Below are positions 45,209 to 53,797 of a stretch of 64,000 nucleotides of DNA, piece by piece. Origin of the DNA: Actinokineospora fastidiosa (GTDB taxonomy: Bacteria; Actinomycetota; Actinomycetes; Mycobacteriales; Pseudonocardiaceae); NCBI RefSeq assembly GCF_014648415.1, contig NZ_BMRB01000001.1, positions 1,550,001 to 1,614,000 on the forward strand, written 5' to 3'. Positions within the stretch are counted from its first letter, which is position 1. Each line of letters starts with the position of its first letter. Position numbers and translations under genes: made by a program. The notes under the pieces were generated by a model. It was not told the origin of the DNA and did not search any database. It saw nothing but the letters and a program-made list of their open reading frames with translations.

Positions 45209-46810
45209 TCATACCTGTCCTCCCAGCGGCAGCGACGCGGCCAGGCCCGCGGCCTGCAGCCCGCGCAGCGGGGTGAGGGTGACGCCGATGCGGTCGGCGA
45301 TGGCGGTCAGCCGCTCGTCGGCGTGCCCGAGCTCGTCGGGGTTGCGGGCGCTGACCCGCACCAGCCCGCGCAGCCCGACCGCGCCCTCGTCCGCGCCGGG
45401 CGAGATCGACATGGTCACGGTGGCCGACAGCGCGCGCACGCTGGTGAGCGTGTTGAGGCTCTGCGCGGCCTTGCCCTGCGGCCAGCCGGTGATGGCGTAG
45501 CTGGCGTGGCCGATGCCCGCCGCGGTCACGCCCGTCCAGCGCTCGCGCAGCGACACCCGCGCCTGCGACCCGGCGACGCCGGTCAGCTCGGCGGCGGAGA
45601 TGCCCGCCTTCAGCAGCTCGTCGGGGTCCAGCGGCCGGGTCGGCACGCCCCGCGACTCCAGCGCGTTGCGCACGCGGGACAGCGCGCCGATCAGCGCGCG
45701 GTGGGCGCCGACGACGCCGCCGCCGCGCTCGCGCACCGCGGCCGGGCAGCGCCTCGGGTCCAGCCGCACCGCGACCCACGTGCTGCGCCGCGCCGCTGCC
45801 GACAGCCCGCCGAGGACCTCGAGGTAGGACGCCAGCGCGGGGGAGTTCGGCGGCAGCGCCGCGCTGCCGGGGTAGCAGTGCCAGATGACCTGGATCGCGT
45901 CGAGCACGACGCCGCGGTCCTCCAGACAGGGGGCCAGCGCGGCCAGCGGCAGGTTCGGCGTCGCGCCGACCTTGGTGATCAGCGCGGGCGCGGGGTCGAC
46001 CAGCAGCACCGCCGTCCAGGTGCCCTCGTGCCACGCCAGGCCGACCGGCTTGCGCTCGTGGTCGACGCCGTGCGCCACCACCAGGTCGGGGACGGCCAGC
46101 CGGAGCAGGGCGACGCGCGGGTCGTCGGGGCCGGTGACCTCGGCCTCGCTGCCCGGGGCCATCTGCTCCATGGTCACCACGCCCGTGGGCTTGGTCACCC
46201 TGGTGTGGGAGCGGGCCAGATAGCGCGTGGTGACGGTGACCCACTGGGTGAACCAGCGGCCGCGCCAGCGCAGGAACGCCACCACCAGCGCGATGGCCGC
46301 GATGCCGATGGCGACGTAGATCAGCTTGAGGTTGATCGCCAGCAGGATCAGCCCGATCGCCAGGCCGACCTCCAGCACGACCAGGTTGGCCACCGGCAGC
46401 GGGCCGAGGCTGGCGCCGCGGGCGCGCCTGCGCGCGGAGACCCTGGTCGGCGGCGGCCCGGCCGGGCTCGCGCCCGCCGGTCCGCCCGGTCCCCCCGGCC
46501 TGCCCGGCCCACCGGGGCCGCCCGGCCCGCTCGGTCCGCCAGGTCCACCGGGGCCGCCAGGTCCACCCGGGCCGCCGGGCCCACCGGGACCACCCGGGCC
46601 GCCGGGACCGTTCGGCCCCCCTGGCCTGCCGGGTCCCCCCGGTCCGCCGGGTCCGCCCGGTCCGCCGGGTCCGCCCGGTCCGCCGGGTCCGCCTGGGCCA
46701 CCCGGTCTGCCCGGACCCCCAGGTCCGCCCGGCCCGGGACGCGGCGGTTGTCCCGGCGGTGGTGTCCTGCCATGGCGCGGCGGAGTGGTCACGGACATCC
46801 GATCGATCAT
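45209..46810 (-). CDS. eccE: Type VII secretion protein EccE with collagen-like N-terminal leader
   Basis: 533 residues from ATG 46810; ATG 46798 is an alternative with better spacing to GGGGA. Residues about 24-115 are a near-perfect Gly-Pro-Gly triplet repeat. Two membrane helices follow (about 145-190, [41 protein letters not shown]), then the EccE cytosolic domain ([22 protein letters not shown]...[22 protein letters not shown]). EccE is a peripheral part of the ESX membrane complex; M. tuberculosis ESX-4 lacks it whereas some other ESX-4 loci keep it. Divergent from eccB. Confidence 0.88.
   Translation of the reverse strand: MIDRMSVTTPPRHGRTPPPGQPPRPGPGGPGGPGRPGGPGGPGGPGGPGGPGGPGGPGGPGRPGGPNGPGGPGGPGGPGGPGGPGGPGGPGGPSGPGGPGGPGRPGGPGGPAGASPAGPPPTRVSARRRARGASLGPLPVANLVVLEVGLAIGLILLAINLKLIYVAIGIAAIALVVAFLRWRGRWFTQWVTVTTRYLARSHTRVTKPTGVVTMEQMAPGSEAEVTGPDDPRVALLRLAVPDLVVAHGVDHERKPVGLAWHEGTWTAVLLVDPAPALITKVGATPNLPLAALAPCLEDRGVVLDAIQVIWHCYPGSAALPPNSPALASYLEVLGGLSAAARRSTWVAVRLDPRRCPAAVRERGGGVVGAHRALIGALSRVRNALESRGVPTRPLDPDELLKAGISAAELTGVAGSQARVSLRERWTGVTAAGIGHASYAITGWPQGKAAQSLNTLTSVRALSATVTMSISPGADEGAVGLRGLVRVSARNPDELGHADERLTAIADRIGVTLTPLRGLQAAGLAASLPLGGQV
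46466..46741 (-). repeat. Collagen-like Gly-Pro-Gly triplet repeat inside eccE
   Basis: About 30 nine-base units coding GPG/GPX triplets with scattered Arg, Asn and Ser changes ([11 protein letters not shown]). The repeated DNA unit makes this stretch prone to length changes and to sequencing or assembly error. Confidence 0.85.
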
Positions 46811-46912
46811 TCCCCTAGTGTCGGTGCCGGTTCTCGGGAACCGGCATACGGCGCACGGCCGTACGACTATCCTGCGGAACCGTACCGCGACGGGGAGAGC
46901 TGCAGGCCGAGA

Positions 46913-48529
46913 ATGCCATCAACACCGACGACGAAGTCCCAGGTTCAGGCATACCGCTTCGTGCTGCGCAGAATGCAGTCGGCACTGGTCCGCAAGGACG
47001 CGGTGATGCTGCACGATCCGATGCGCACCCACACCAGAGCCACGGTCGTCGGCATCTGCCTGGGCGCGATCGGCCTGATCGGTTTCCTGATCGTCGGGCT
47101 GCTGAGCCCGTCGCCGAAGCCGCCGGACAAGGACGGCATCATCATCGCGCAGCCGTCCGGCGCGGTGTACGTGCTGTTGAACGGCACCCCCAAGGGACAG
47201 GTGCTGATCCCCACCTTCAACCTGACCTCGGCGCGCCTGCTGCTGCTGTCGCGCAGCTCGCCTGAGGCGCAGGGCGTGGGCAGCCAGGTCGAGGAGGGCG
47301 AGACGCCGGTCAGCGCCGTGCCCGCGCCGACCTTCGTCGCCGACGAGAAGCTGGAGGGCATCGCCCGCGAGCGGATGGCGGGCATCCCCGACGCGCCGCA
47401 GCTGCTGCCGGAGAAGGACGAGCAGCGCATCTCCGACCACTGGGCCGTGTGCGACGAGTACCAGCTCGACCGCAGCCTGAACGACCCGTCCAGTCAGGAC
47501 AAGATCGAGACCACGGTGCTCGGCGGCATGCCCGAGCTCGGCCCCGAGCTCGGCGACAAGGCCGCGCTGCTGGTCGAGGCGCCGACCAAGAAGGTCTACC
47601 TCGTCTACCGCACGCCCAGCTCGGCCAACCGCCCCAACACCAGCACGGTGCGCGCGGAGGTCGACATGACCAACGACCGCGTGGTCGACGCGCTGAACCT
47701 CGACCGCAACAACGTCCGCAAGATCACCGTCGGCCTGCTGAACGCCATCCCGGAGGCCGCTGCCCTGCGCTCGCCGGAGATCCCCGGCCGCGGCGGCGAG
47801 AGCAGCGCGGGCATCGCGGGCCTCAAGGTCGGCGACGTGCTGGAGGTCGAGCGCGCGGGCGAGCTCGTCTACTACGTGGTCCTGCGCGACGGCGTGCAGC
47901 AGATCAAGAAGACCACCGCCGACCTGATCCGGTTCACCCAGTCCCGCCAGACCGACATCCCGCGCATCGCCCCGGACCAGCTGCCCGGCCAGGTCCTGCG
48001 CGACGCGGTCGAGGAGAAGGACTTCCCCGAGGTCGTGCCCGAGGTGCTGACCCCGACCAACTTCCCGGTCGTGTGCCTGGGCTGGGCGGTCGTCGGCGAG
48101 GGCCCCAACGCCCAGGGCCAGACCAAGGTGCACGTCGGCCAGACGCTGCCCGTCCCGGTCAACGCCACCGGCGAGCCCGGCGTCGTCGACATCACCTCGC
48201 CCAACGCCGACGGCGGGAAGATCGAGCACTTCTACATGCCGCCCGGCAAGGCGGCCGTGGTGCGCGGCTCGGTGTCCCCGGCCGACTTCACCACCGGCCC
48301 GATCTACCTGATCTCCGACCGCGGCGTGAAGTACGGCATCCCGGACGCCCGCACGGCCGGGGCGCTCGGACTGTCCAAACAGTCCCCCGCCCCGGACGCG
48401 ATCGTCCGCCTGCTGCCCAACGGCGCGTCGCTGAACGCCCGCGACGTCCTGCAGACCTTCGACTCCGTCCCGGTGGGCGACGGCGTGTTCACCGAGCAGG
48501 CCAAGCCGCAGGAGCAACCCGTCCCCTAG
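46913..48529 (+). CDS. eccB: Type VII secretion protein EccB
   Basis: 538 residues from ATG 46913; the very long open frame upstream is antisense to eccE. The N-terminal signature [20 protein letters not shown] is typical of EccB, followed by one membrane helix (about 43-64) and the large extracytoplasmic repeat domain with [33 protein letters not shown] near the C-terminus. EccB is a core subunit of the ESX pore. Divergent from eccE with a 102-bp gap between starts. Confidence 0.95.
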   Translation: MPSTPTTKSQVQAYRFVLRRMQSALVRKDAVMLHDPMRTHTRATVVGICLGAIGLIGFLIVGLLSPSPKPPDKDGIIIAQPSGAVYVLLNGTPKGQVLIPTFNLTSARLLLLSRSSPEAQGVGSQVEEGETPVSAVPAPTFVADEKLEGIARERMAGIPDAPQLLPEKDEQRISDHWAVCDEYQLDRSLNDPSSQDKIETTVLGGMPELGPELGDKAALLVEAPTKKVYLVYRTPSSANRPNTSTVRAEVDMTNDRVVDALNLDRNNVRKITVGLLNAIPEAAALRSPEIPGRGGESSAGIAGLKVGDVLEVERAGELVYYVVLRDGVQQIKKTTADLIRFTQSRQTDIPRIAPDQLPGQVLRDAVEEKDFPEVVPEVLTPTNFPVVCLGWAVVGEGPNAQGQTKVHVGQTLPVPVNATGEPGVVDITSPNADGGKIEHFYMPPGKAAVVRGSVSPADFTTGPIYLISDRGVKYGIPDARTAGALGLSKQSPAPDAIVRLLPNGASLNARDVLQTFDSVPVGDGVFTEQAKPQEQPVP

Positions 48530-48591
48530 GGGAACCGGGCAGAACGGCCTACCGTCGGACGGGTACCCGCCTGGCTAAGGAGGACCCGCGG

Positions 48592-48906
48592 ATGGCCGTG
48601 ATCAAGGTCGACCCCGACTGGGTCGGCGGCTACGCGAAGAAGGTCGCGTCCGCCGCCGCCGAACTGTCCGACGGCGCCGCGGTGCTCGACACCGCGCCGC
48701 TGGGGCCGGAGGCGTTCGGCTCGCTGGGGCGGACGGTGCGCATCGCCGACGCCTACCAGCGCGCGTCCTCGGCGCTGCGCGCGCAGCTCGACCGCGGCGC
48801 GGAGTCGCTGGCGGCCGCGGCCGAGAGCCTGACCGAGGTCGCCGGGAAGTACCGCACGTCCGACGACGACGGCGCGGTGGCGCTGCGCCGCAGCGGGGGT
48901 GAGTGA
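48592..48906 (+). CDS. EspC-like T7SS partner protein, ESX-4 locus
   Basis: 104 residues from ATG 48592 with TAAGGAGGACC upstream. Two helices (VDPDWVGGYAKKVASAAAELSDGAAVL and TVRIADAYQRASSALRAQLDRGAESLAAAAESLTEVAGKY) with a Y-x-x-x-D signal (YRTSDDD). It resembles EspC-like proteins that pair with a larger substrate. The next gene begins at or just before its stop. Confidence 0.7.
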   Translation: MAVIKVDPDWVGGYAKKVASAAAELSDGAAVLDTAPLGPEAFGSLGRTVRIADAYQRASSALRAQLDRGAESLAAAAESLTEVAGKYRTSDDDGAVALRRSGGE

Positions 48907-48907
48907 C

Positions 48908-49957
48908 GTGGCCGTCGTCAGCGCGGTGGGCGCGCCCAGGGGCGGGCCGGACGGGTCCGACGTCGAGGCGGGCATCGGCCCGTACCTGGACTTCCTGTCC
49001 CGGCTGTGCGCCGAGCTCGGCGTGCCGGACCCGGTCGAGGAGTACTTCGCCCCGGTCGTCGGCCGCTGGAGCGACCTGCACGCCGAGGCCGACCGCTACC
49101 GGGCGGTGGGCGCGATAGCCGAGCAGGTCTCCACGGACCTGACGGCCCCGCTGGGCGGCCTGGACGCCGCGTGGCAGGGCGCGGACGCCGACTCGTTCAT
49201 CGAGTACATGACCAAGATCGGGCTCGCTGGCAACGACATGTCCGACGCGATGACCACGATGGCCGACGTCCTCGACGAGACGGCGGACGGCCTGCGGGAG
49301 ATCGTGGTCACCCTCGCCGACATGCTCGTGGACACCGCCGAGACCGCGGGCCACGGCCGCGGTCTCGGCGACGACCGCACCCGGTTCTACCTCGACCAGA
49401 TGCGCAGGCCCGGCCAGGAGCTGTTCGACTCGGTGCGCCAGGTGCTCGAGGCGCTGGTGCGGCTGTGCGAGGGCATCGACGGCTCGGCCGCGTTCAAGGA
49501 CGTGGCGATGGCCCACACGTTCCCCGAGGCGGACTGGGCGATCTCGGCCCCGACGGTCAAGCCGGTGGAGGCGGAGACGCCGTCGGTCGCGTCCGCGGGC
49601 GGCGCCGGGGGCGGCGGGGGTGTCGGCGGCGGGGGCGCGGGCATCGGCGGCGGCGCCGGAGTCGGCGGCGGGAGTTCGGTGTCCCCGCCCGCGCCCGGCG
49701 ACTGGGTCGCCGCGGGCGAGGCGGGCCAGTCGAAGCAGCCAGCGGCGGGCGCGGCGGCCGCGGCCGCGGCGGGTGGCGCGGGCGCGGGCCGCGGCGGCAT
49801 GGGCGCCATGGGCATGCCGATGATGGGCGGCATGGGGGCCATGGGCCAGCAGGGCGGGGCGAACGAGCACAAGCCGCGCAACCGCGTGCAGGGCAAGCCC
49901 GAGGACATCTTCGGCAAGCCCGCCAAGGCGTCCCCGTCGGTCATCGGCGACGACTGA
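48908..49957 (+). CDS. Large WXG-type T7SS substrate with Gly-rich and Met/Gly-rich tail
   Basis: 349 residues from GTG 48908 (GGGGGTGAG spaced correctly); GTG 48899 in frame would add three residues and overlap the previous gene. The first 200 residues are helical with a WQG turn (LDAAWQGADADSFIEYM). Then come a Gly-rich segment, an Ala run, GGMGAMGMPMMGGMGAMGQQ and a basic C-terminus NEHKPRNRVQGKPEDIFG. The same tail type occurs in the truncated protein at the end of the window. Probably a PPE-like export substrate or cell-surface component. Confidence 0.65.
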   Translation: MAVVSAVGAPRGGPDGSDVEAGIGPYLDFLSRLCAELGVPDPVEEYFAPVVGRWSDLHAEADRYRAVGAIAEQVSTDLTAPLGGLDAAWQGADADSFIEYMTKIGLAGNDMSDAMTTMADVLDETADGLREIVVTLADMLVDTAETAGHGRGLGDDRTRFYLDQMRRPGQELFDSVRQVLEALVRLCEGIDGSAAFKDVAMAHTFPEADWAISAPTVKPVEAETPSVASAGGAGGGGGVGGGGAGIGGGAGVGGGSSVSPPAPGDWVAAGEAGQSKQPAAGAAAAAAAGGAGAGRGGMGAMGMPMMGGMGAMGQQGGANEHKPRNRVQGKPEDIFGKPAKASPSVIGDD

Positions 49958-49963
49958 GGTTCC

Positions 49964-49996
49964 GCCTGGTTCCCCGGCGCAGCCGGGGAACCAGGC
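49964..49996. terminator. Bidirectional terminator between T7SS substrate gene and mycP
   Basis: GCCTGGTTCCCCGGC (49964-49978) pairs perfectly with 49982-49996 (15 bp, 3-nt loop), between convergent genes. Confidence 0.85.
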
Positions 49997-50098
49997 GCTC
50001 CATCGGCGGCGGGCTCCGGGACGCGGTCGAGTCGGCGGCGTCGGTAGCCGCAGGGGTCCCGCCCGATCCCCACGGCGCGGGCCCGAGGGGATCAGGCG

Positions 50099-51517
50099 CT
50101 AGGCCTGGCCGCGGGCCTCGGAGCGCAGTTCCGGGCGGTTGCGGCGCACGGTGTGCACCACGAACAGGGTGATCAGCAGGAGCAGCAGCCCACCGCCCGC
50201 GCCGATCAGCGCGACGTGCATGGGCGTCCAGTCCTTGACGACCGCGGGCGGCATCTGCATCTGGACGTCGACGCCCTCCTCGGCGGGGATGCCCTGCTCC
50301 GCCGGGATCATCGCGGTCAGCGCGCCGATCGGGTTGATCATGCCGTGGCCGACCAGGTTGTCGTGCCCGCCGGGCGCGGCGGGGTGCGACGCGGTGAGCC
50401 GGATCCGCTCCATCACCTGGCGCGCGGACAGGTCGTCATAGCGCTCGCGGATCAGCGCGGCCAGCCCGGCCACGTAGGGCGCGGCGAAGCTCGTGCCCTG
50501 GATGGTGCTCTTCTCGCCTTCCTTCTTGATGTGCAGGTTGGCGAGGCCGTCACCGGAGGGGTCGAGGGAGATGATGTCGGTGCCCGGCGCGGAGACGCTG
50601 ACCCACGGGCCCTGGACGGTGAACGGGGCCGGGTCGCCGTCGCGGTTGACCGCCGCCACCGAGAGCACGTCGTCACGGAACCACGGCGGGGTCACGATGT
50701 GCGTGGGGTTGTTGGGGTCGTAGCCGTTCTGGGAGTCCGGGCAGTTGTCGTCGTCGGTGTTGCCCGCGGACGTCACCAGCACGACGTCCTTCTGGTCGAC
50801 GGCGTACCGCATGGCGGCCTGCAGTTCCCGCTCGCCGCTGTCGATCAGGTACTCCGCCGCCAGGCGGCAGCGGTTGACCGACATGTTGATGACGTCGGCG
50901 CCGGAGTTGGCGGCCAGCACGACCGCCTGCGCCAGCGTGTGCAGGTTGCCCGCGTTGACCTCGCGGCGCTGGCCGTTCTGCTCGATCTCGGCGGTGTAGT
51001 TCGCGCTGGACTGGCGGATGCTGAGGATCGTCGCGTCGGGCGCGATGCCCATGAACCCGATGTCGGAGCCCGCGGGCGGCTTGGCGGCGATGATGCCCGC
51101 CACCATCGTGCCGTGCCCGTCGCAGTCCTCCAGGCCGTCGTGCTCCTTCTTGACGTAGTCGCCGATGCCCTGCAGGCGGTCGCCGAGGTAGGGGTGGCGG
51201 GACACACCGGTGTCGATCACCGCGACCTTGACGCCCTTGCCGGTCGCGAACTTGTGCAGGGTGTCGAACTGCAGCTTCGACTGGCCCCACGGCTTGTTCT
51301 TGATGTCGATGTTGTCCTTGTGCCCGCGGATGCACTGGGTCTTCAGGTTGTACTGCAGGTTCGGGTCAGTCCCGCCGGGGATCGGCGTGCCGGGCGGCAG
51401 CGGCGGCGGCAGCGCGCCCGCGGTCGTGGGCTCCTGGGCCACCGCTGGCTGGACGGGCACGGCCAGCGCCAGCCCGGCGGCCAGCGCCAGGGCGGGGATG
51501 CGGGTGCGGCGGCGCAT
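50099..51517 (-). CDS. mycP: Type VII secretion-associated serine protease, mycosin
   Basis: 472 residues from ATG 51517. Signal peptide about 1-27, N-terminal Pro-rich extension, subtilisin triad D102 (VIDTGV), H135 (CDGHGTMVAG) and S343 (GTSFAAPYVAG), oxyanion N253 and a C-terminal membrane anchor (about 435-458, ALIGAGGGLLLLLITLFVV). Mycosins cleave substrates and stabilise the ESX complex at the outer face of the membrane. The start overlaps the eccD stop by one base. The upstream part of the longer frame is antisense or out-of-frame eccD. Confidence 0.95.
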   Translation of the reverse strand: MRRRTRIPALALAAGLALAVPVQPAVAQEPTTAGALPPPLPPGTPIPGGTDPNLQYNLKTQCIRGHKDNIDIKNKPWGQSKLQFDTLHKFATGKGVKVAVIDTGVSRHPYLGDRLQGIGDYVKKEHDGLEDCDGHGTMVAGIIAAKPPAGSDIGFMGIAPDATILSIRQSSANYTAEIEQNGQRREVNAGNLHTLAQAVVLAANSGADVINMSVNRCRLAAEYLIDSGERELQAAMRYAVDQKDVVLVTSAGNTDDDNCPDSQNGYDPNNPTHIVTPPWFRDDVLSVAAVNRDGDPAPFTVQGPWVSVSAPGTDIISLDPSGDGLANLHIKKEGEKSTIQGTSFAAPYVAGLAALIRERYDDLSARQVMERIRLTASHPAAPGGHDNLVGHGMINPIGALTAMIPAEQGIPAEEGVDVQMQMPPAVVKDWTPMHVALIGAGGGLLLLLITLFVVHTVRRNRPELRSEARGQA

Positions 51518-52914
51518 CAGATGTTGAAGTCGACGTGGCGCAGGACCGCGTACAGGTTCATGACCGCGAGCGCCAGCGGCAGGACCACGGCGATGCAGAT
51601 CGCCTCGAACACCTCGACGCTGCGCCGCAGCGGCGGCGAGAACCGCTGGCGGGGGAACACCACGCCGAGCACCAGCGCGCCTGCTGCGACGACCACCAGC
51701 GCGCCGAACACCCACAGCAGGCGCTCGAACGGCGGCATCGCCATCATCCAGCCGATGAGGATGCCCGTCGCGCCGAGCATGCCGGTCGCCAGCAGCGCGA
51801 TCGCCTGGCTGCCGTTGGCGTAGGTGCGCCCGCGCAGCAGCAGCACCAGCGTGGCCACCACGCCCAGGATGACGCCCCACGGCCCGGGCGCGGACGCCGT
51901 CACGATCGCGCCGATCGCGGTGACCACGCCGCAGCCGACGATCATGCCGGTCATGTACTCGTGGGCCAGGCCCGCCCGGCGCTCGATGGAGCGGTAGTCC
52001 GGGAAGCCGGTGTCCTCCTTGAGGTCCTCGGCGCTGCCCGGCACGTTCGGCAGCGGCAGCCTGGCCAGCTGGATGGTCAGCCGGGGCAGCAGCGACAGCG
52101 CGGCCAGCGCCACCGCGACCGCGCCCGCGGCGATGCCCGCGGCCGGGTGCGCGATCAGCGTGGCCACACCGAAGGCGAGCACGCCGAGACCGGCGGCGGT
52201 GCCCGCGGCGACGAAGGTGGTCACGCCCGCGCCGATCAGCATGATCGACGCCGATGCCACGATCAGCACCAGCGCGGAGGCCAGCAGCAGCGAGGCCCGC
52301 CCGGTCGCGCCCGGCACGATCGCCAGGCCGCTGACGAAGGCCATCGGCAGCGCGCCCGCGGCGGCGATCAGCACGCCGGTCGTCTTCTCCTGGTAGCCGC
52401 GGGCGATCACCGCGCCCAGCGCCACGAACACCACGGCGGCCACGCCCGCGGTGATCGCCGGGCCGAGGTTGCCCCCGCCCCACATCGGGCCGCCCATCCA
52501 GACCGCGGCCGCGCCGAGGACCAGCGCGAGCGCGCCCGCGATGTGGCCGATGCGCCGGGCGGTGTCCTTGGTCCACGGCCGGTAGCTGTCCGGCGCGGAC
52601 TCGGCGATGGCGTCGACGACGTCGTCGTAGAGCGGGGGCGGCGGGTTCTCCGCGCGCTTGCGCAGCTGGAGCATGTCGCCGTCGACGATGCCGAGCGAGC
52701 CCAGCGTGCGGCTGGGGTCGAGCGGGACGTCGCCCATCTTGGCCAGGCACCAGCCGCCGTGCCGCGCGCCGCCGTCCGGGGTGGCCTCCTTGGCCATCTC
52801 CAGCAGCATCGACATCAGGTCGGCCACCGGCACGTCCGCGGGCAGCGCCACGTCGATGCGCGTTCTCGGGGCGAGTACCGTCACCCGGCTGAACACGGTC
52901 GTCCCCGTTGCCAC
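51517..52914 (-). CDS. eccD: Type VII secretion integral membrane protein EccD
   Basis: 465 residues from GTG 52914. A ubiquitin-like N-terminal domain (about 1-85, FSRVTVLAPRTRIDVALPADVPVADL) is followed by about 11 membrane helices. EccD dimers frame the ESX channel. It is coupled to mycP and divergent from the membrane protein gene at 53048. Confidence 0.95.
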   Translation of the reverse strand: MATGTTVFSRVTVLAPRTRIDVALPADVPVADLMSMLLEMAKEATPDGGARHGGWCLAKMGDVPLDPSRTLGSLGIVDGDMLQLRKRAENPPPPLYDDVVDAIAESAPDSYRPWTKDTARRIGHIAGALALVLGAAAVWMGGPMWGGGNLGPAITAGVAAVVFVALGAVIARGYQEKTTGVLIAAAGALPMAFVSGLAIVPGATGRASLLLASALVLIVASASIMLIGAGVTTFVAAGTAAGLGVLAFGVATLIAHPAAGIAAGAVAVALAALSLLPRLTIQLARLPLPNVPGSAEDLKEDTGFPDYRSIERRAGLAHEYMTGMIVGCGVVTAIGAIVTASAPGPWGVILGVVATLVLLLRGRTYANGSQAIALLATGMLGATGILIGWMMAMPPFERLLWVFGALVVVAAGALVLGVVFPRQRFSPPLRRSVEVFEAICIAVVLPLALAVMNLYAVLRHVDFNI

Positions 52915-53047
52915 CTCAGCTGCCCCCTAACCTGGCCGATCACGTCCCGGCTGCCCCGAGACGGCCCCTAGTATGGCCGCACCGATCCGCGCGGGTGAGC
53001 CGGTTGGCGCAGAAACCGGACGCGCGGGGAGCAACAGGGGGATAACG

Positions 53048-53749
53048 ATGGCTGTTTCGCCTGCCCAGCGCGGCGTAGTCCACAAGGTCCTCCCGCTCGT
53101 GCTCGTGCTGGGCGCTCTCGGTTTCGGCGTGCTGACGGCGACCGGGACGCGGCCCGTCGCCGTGGTGCCCTCCCTCTGCTTCGCCGCGGCCGTCGTCGCG
53201 GCGCTCTCCCCGGCCGGACGCACGCTGCCCGGGCGGATCGCGCTTGGTGTGGTGCTGGTCACGGCCGCGGCGGCGATCACGGCCGTGTTCGTGACCACCC
53301 ACGACAGCGACCTGACGGCCGTCCTCATCGGTCTGGCCCTCCTCGCCGTGGCGCTGGTGTGGCTGCTCTCCGGCGAGACGGACCGCGCCGCGTGGCCCGT
53401 CACCGCGTACGCGCCTGCCGTGGCCGCGGTGTGCGCCGCGCTGCTGATGGTGGTGCGGTTCGTCCAGACGTCCGCCGAGGTGTCGTCCCTGCTGCACGGC
53501 GGGCTCTCCCTGCTGATCGCCGTCCTGCTCGCGGTGGCGTCGGGCACGGCTGGCCCGGCCCGGTTCGCGCTCGGCGCGCTGGGCGTCGCCCTGTCGGCGG
53601 CACTGGTGTACTTCCTGGCCATCGGCGGTCCCGGCGTCCCCGCGATCGCGCTCGCCGCGGTGGCCGCCGTCGCCGCCGTGGCCGCGATCGGCCCGCTCGA
53701 CAAGAGCCGTTCGGCCGAATCGTCGGACGCGCGCCTGCCCGTTCGGTAG
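53048..53749 (+). CDS. Multi-pass membrane protein of the T7SS locus
   Basis: 233 residues from ATG 53048 with ACAGGGGG upstream. About eight hydrophobic helices (for example VLPLVLVLGALGFGVL, IALGVVLVTAAAAITAVFV, VLIGLALLAVALVWLL, FALGALGVALSAALVYFL) and short polar tails. No catalytic motif. It sits 48 bp before eccC and may be an accessory membrane subunit; an unrelated protein occupies a similar slot in M. tuberculosis ESX-4. Family not recognised. Confidence 0.65.
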   Translation: MAVSPAQRGVVHKVLPLVLVLGALGFGVLTATGTRPVAVVPSLCFAAAVVAALSPAGRTLPGRIALGVVLVTAAAAITAVFVTTHDSDLTAVLIGLALLAVALVWLLSGETDRAAWPVTAYAPAVAAVCAALLMVVRFVQTSAEVSSLLHGGLSLLIAVLLAVASGTAGPARFALGALGVALSAALVYFLAIGGPGVPAIALAAVAAVAAVAAIGPLDKSRSAESSDARLPVR

Positions 53750-53797
53750 GTTTCTCGCACAGCGTCAGGTCCCGCCCAGGAGAGAGGTGTCCTCCCG

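Noticed and set aside
46466..46741. The regular repeat in eccE as a CRISPR array
   Set aside because: The units are 9-base coding triplets without unique spacers; it is a Gly-Pro-Gly repeat in frame with EccE.
44474..46912. A large N-terminal extension of the eccB frame
   Set aside because: It runs antisense through eccE and the gene beside it; the EccB signature begins at ATG 46913.
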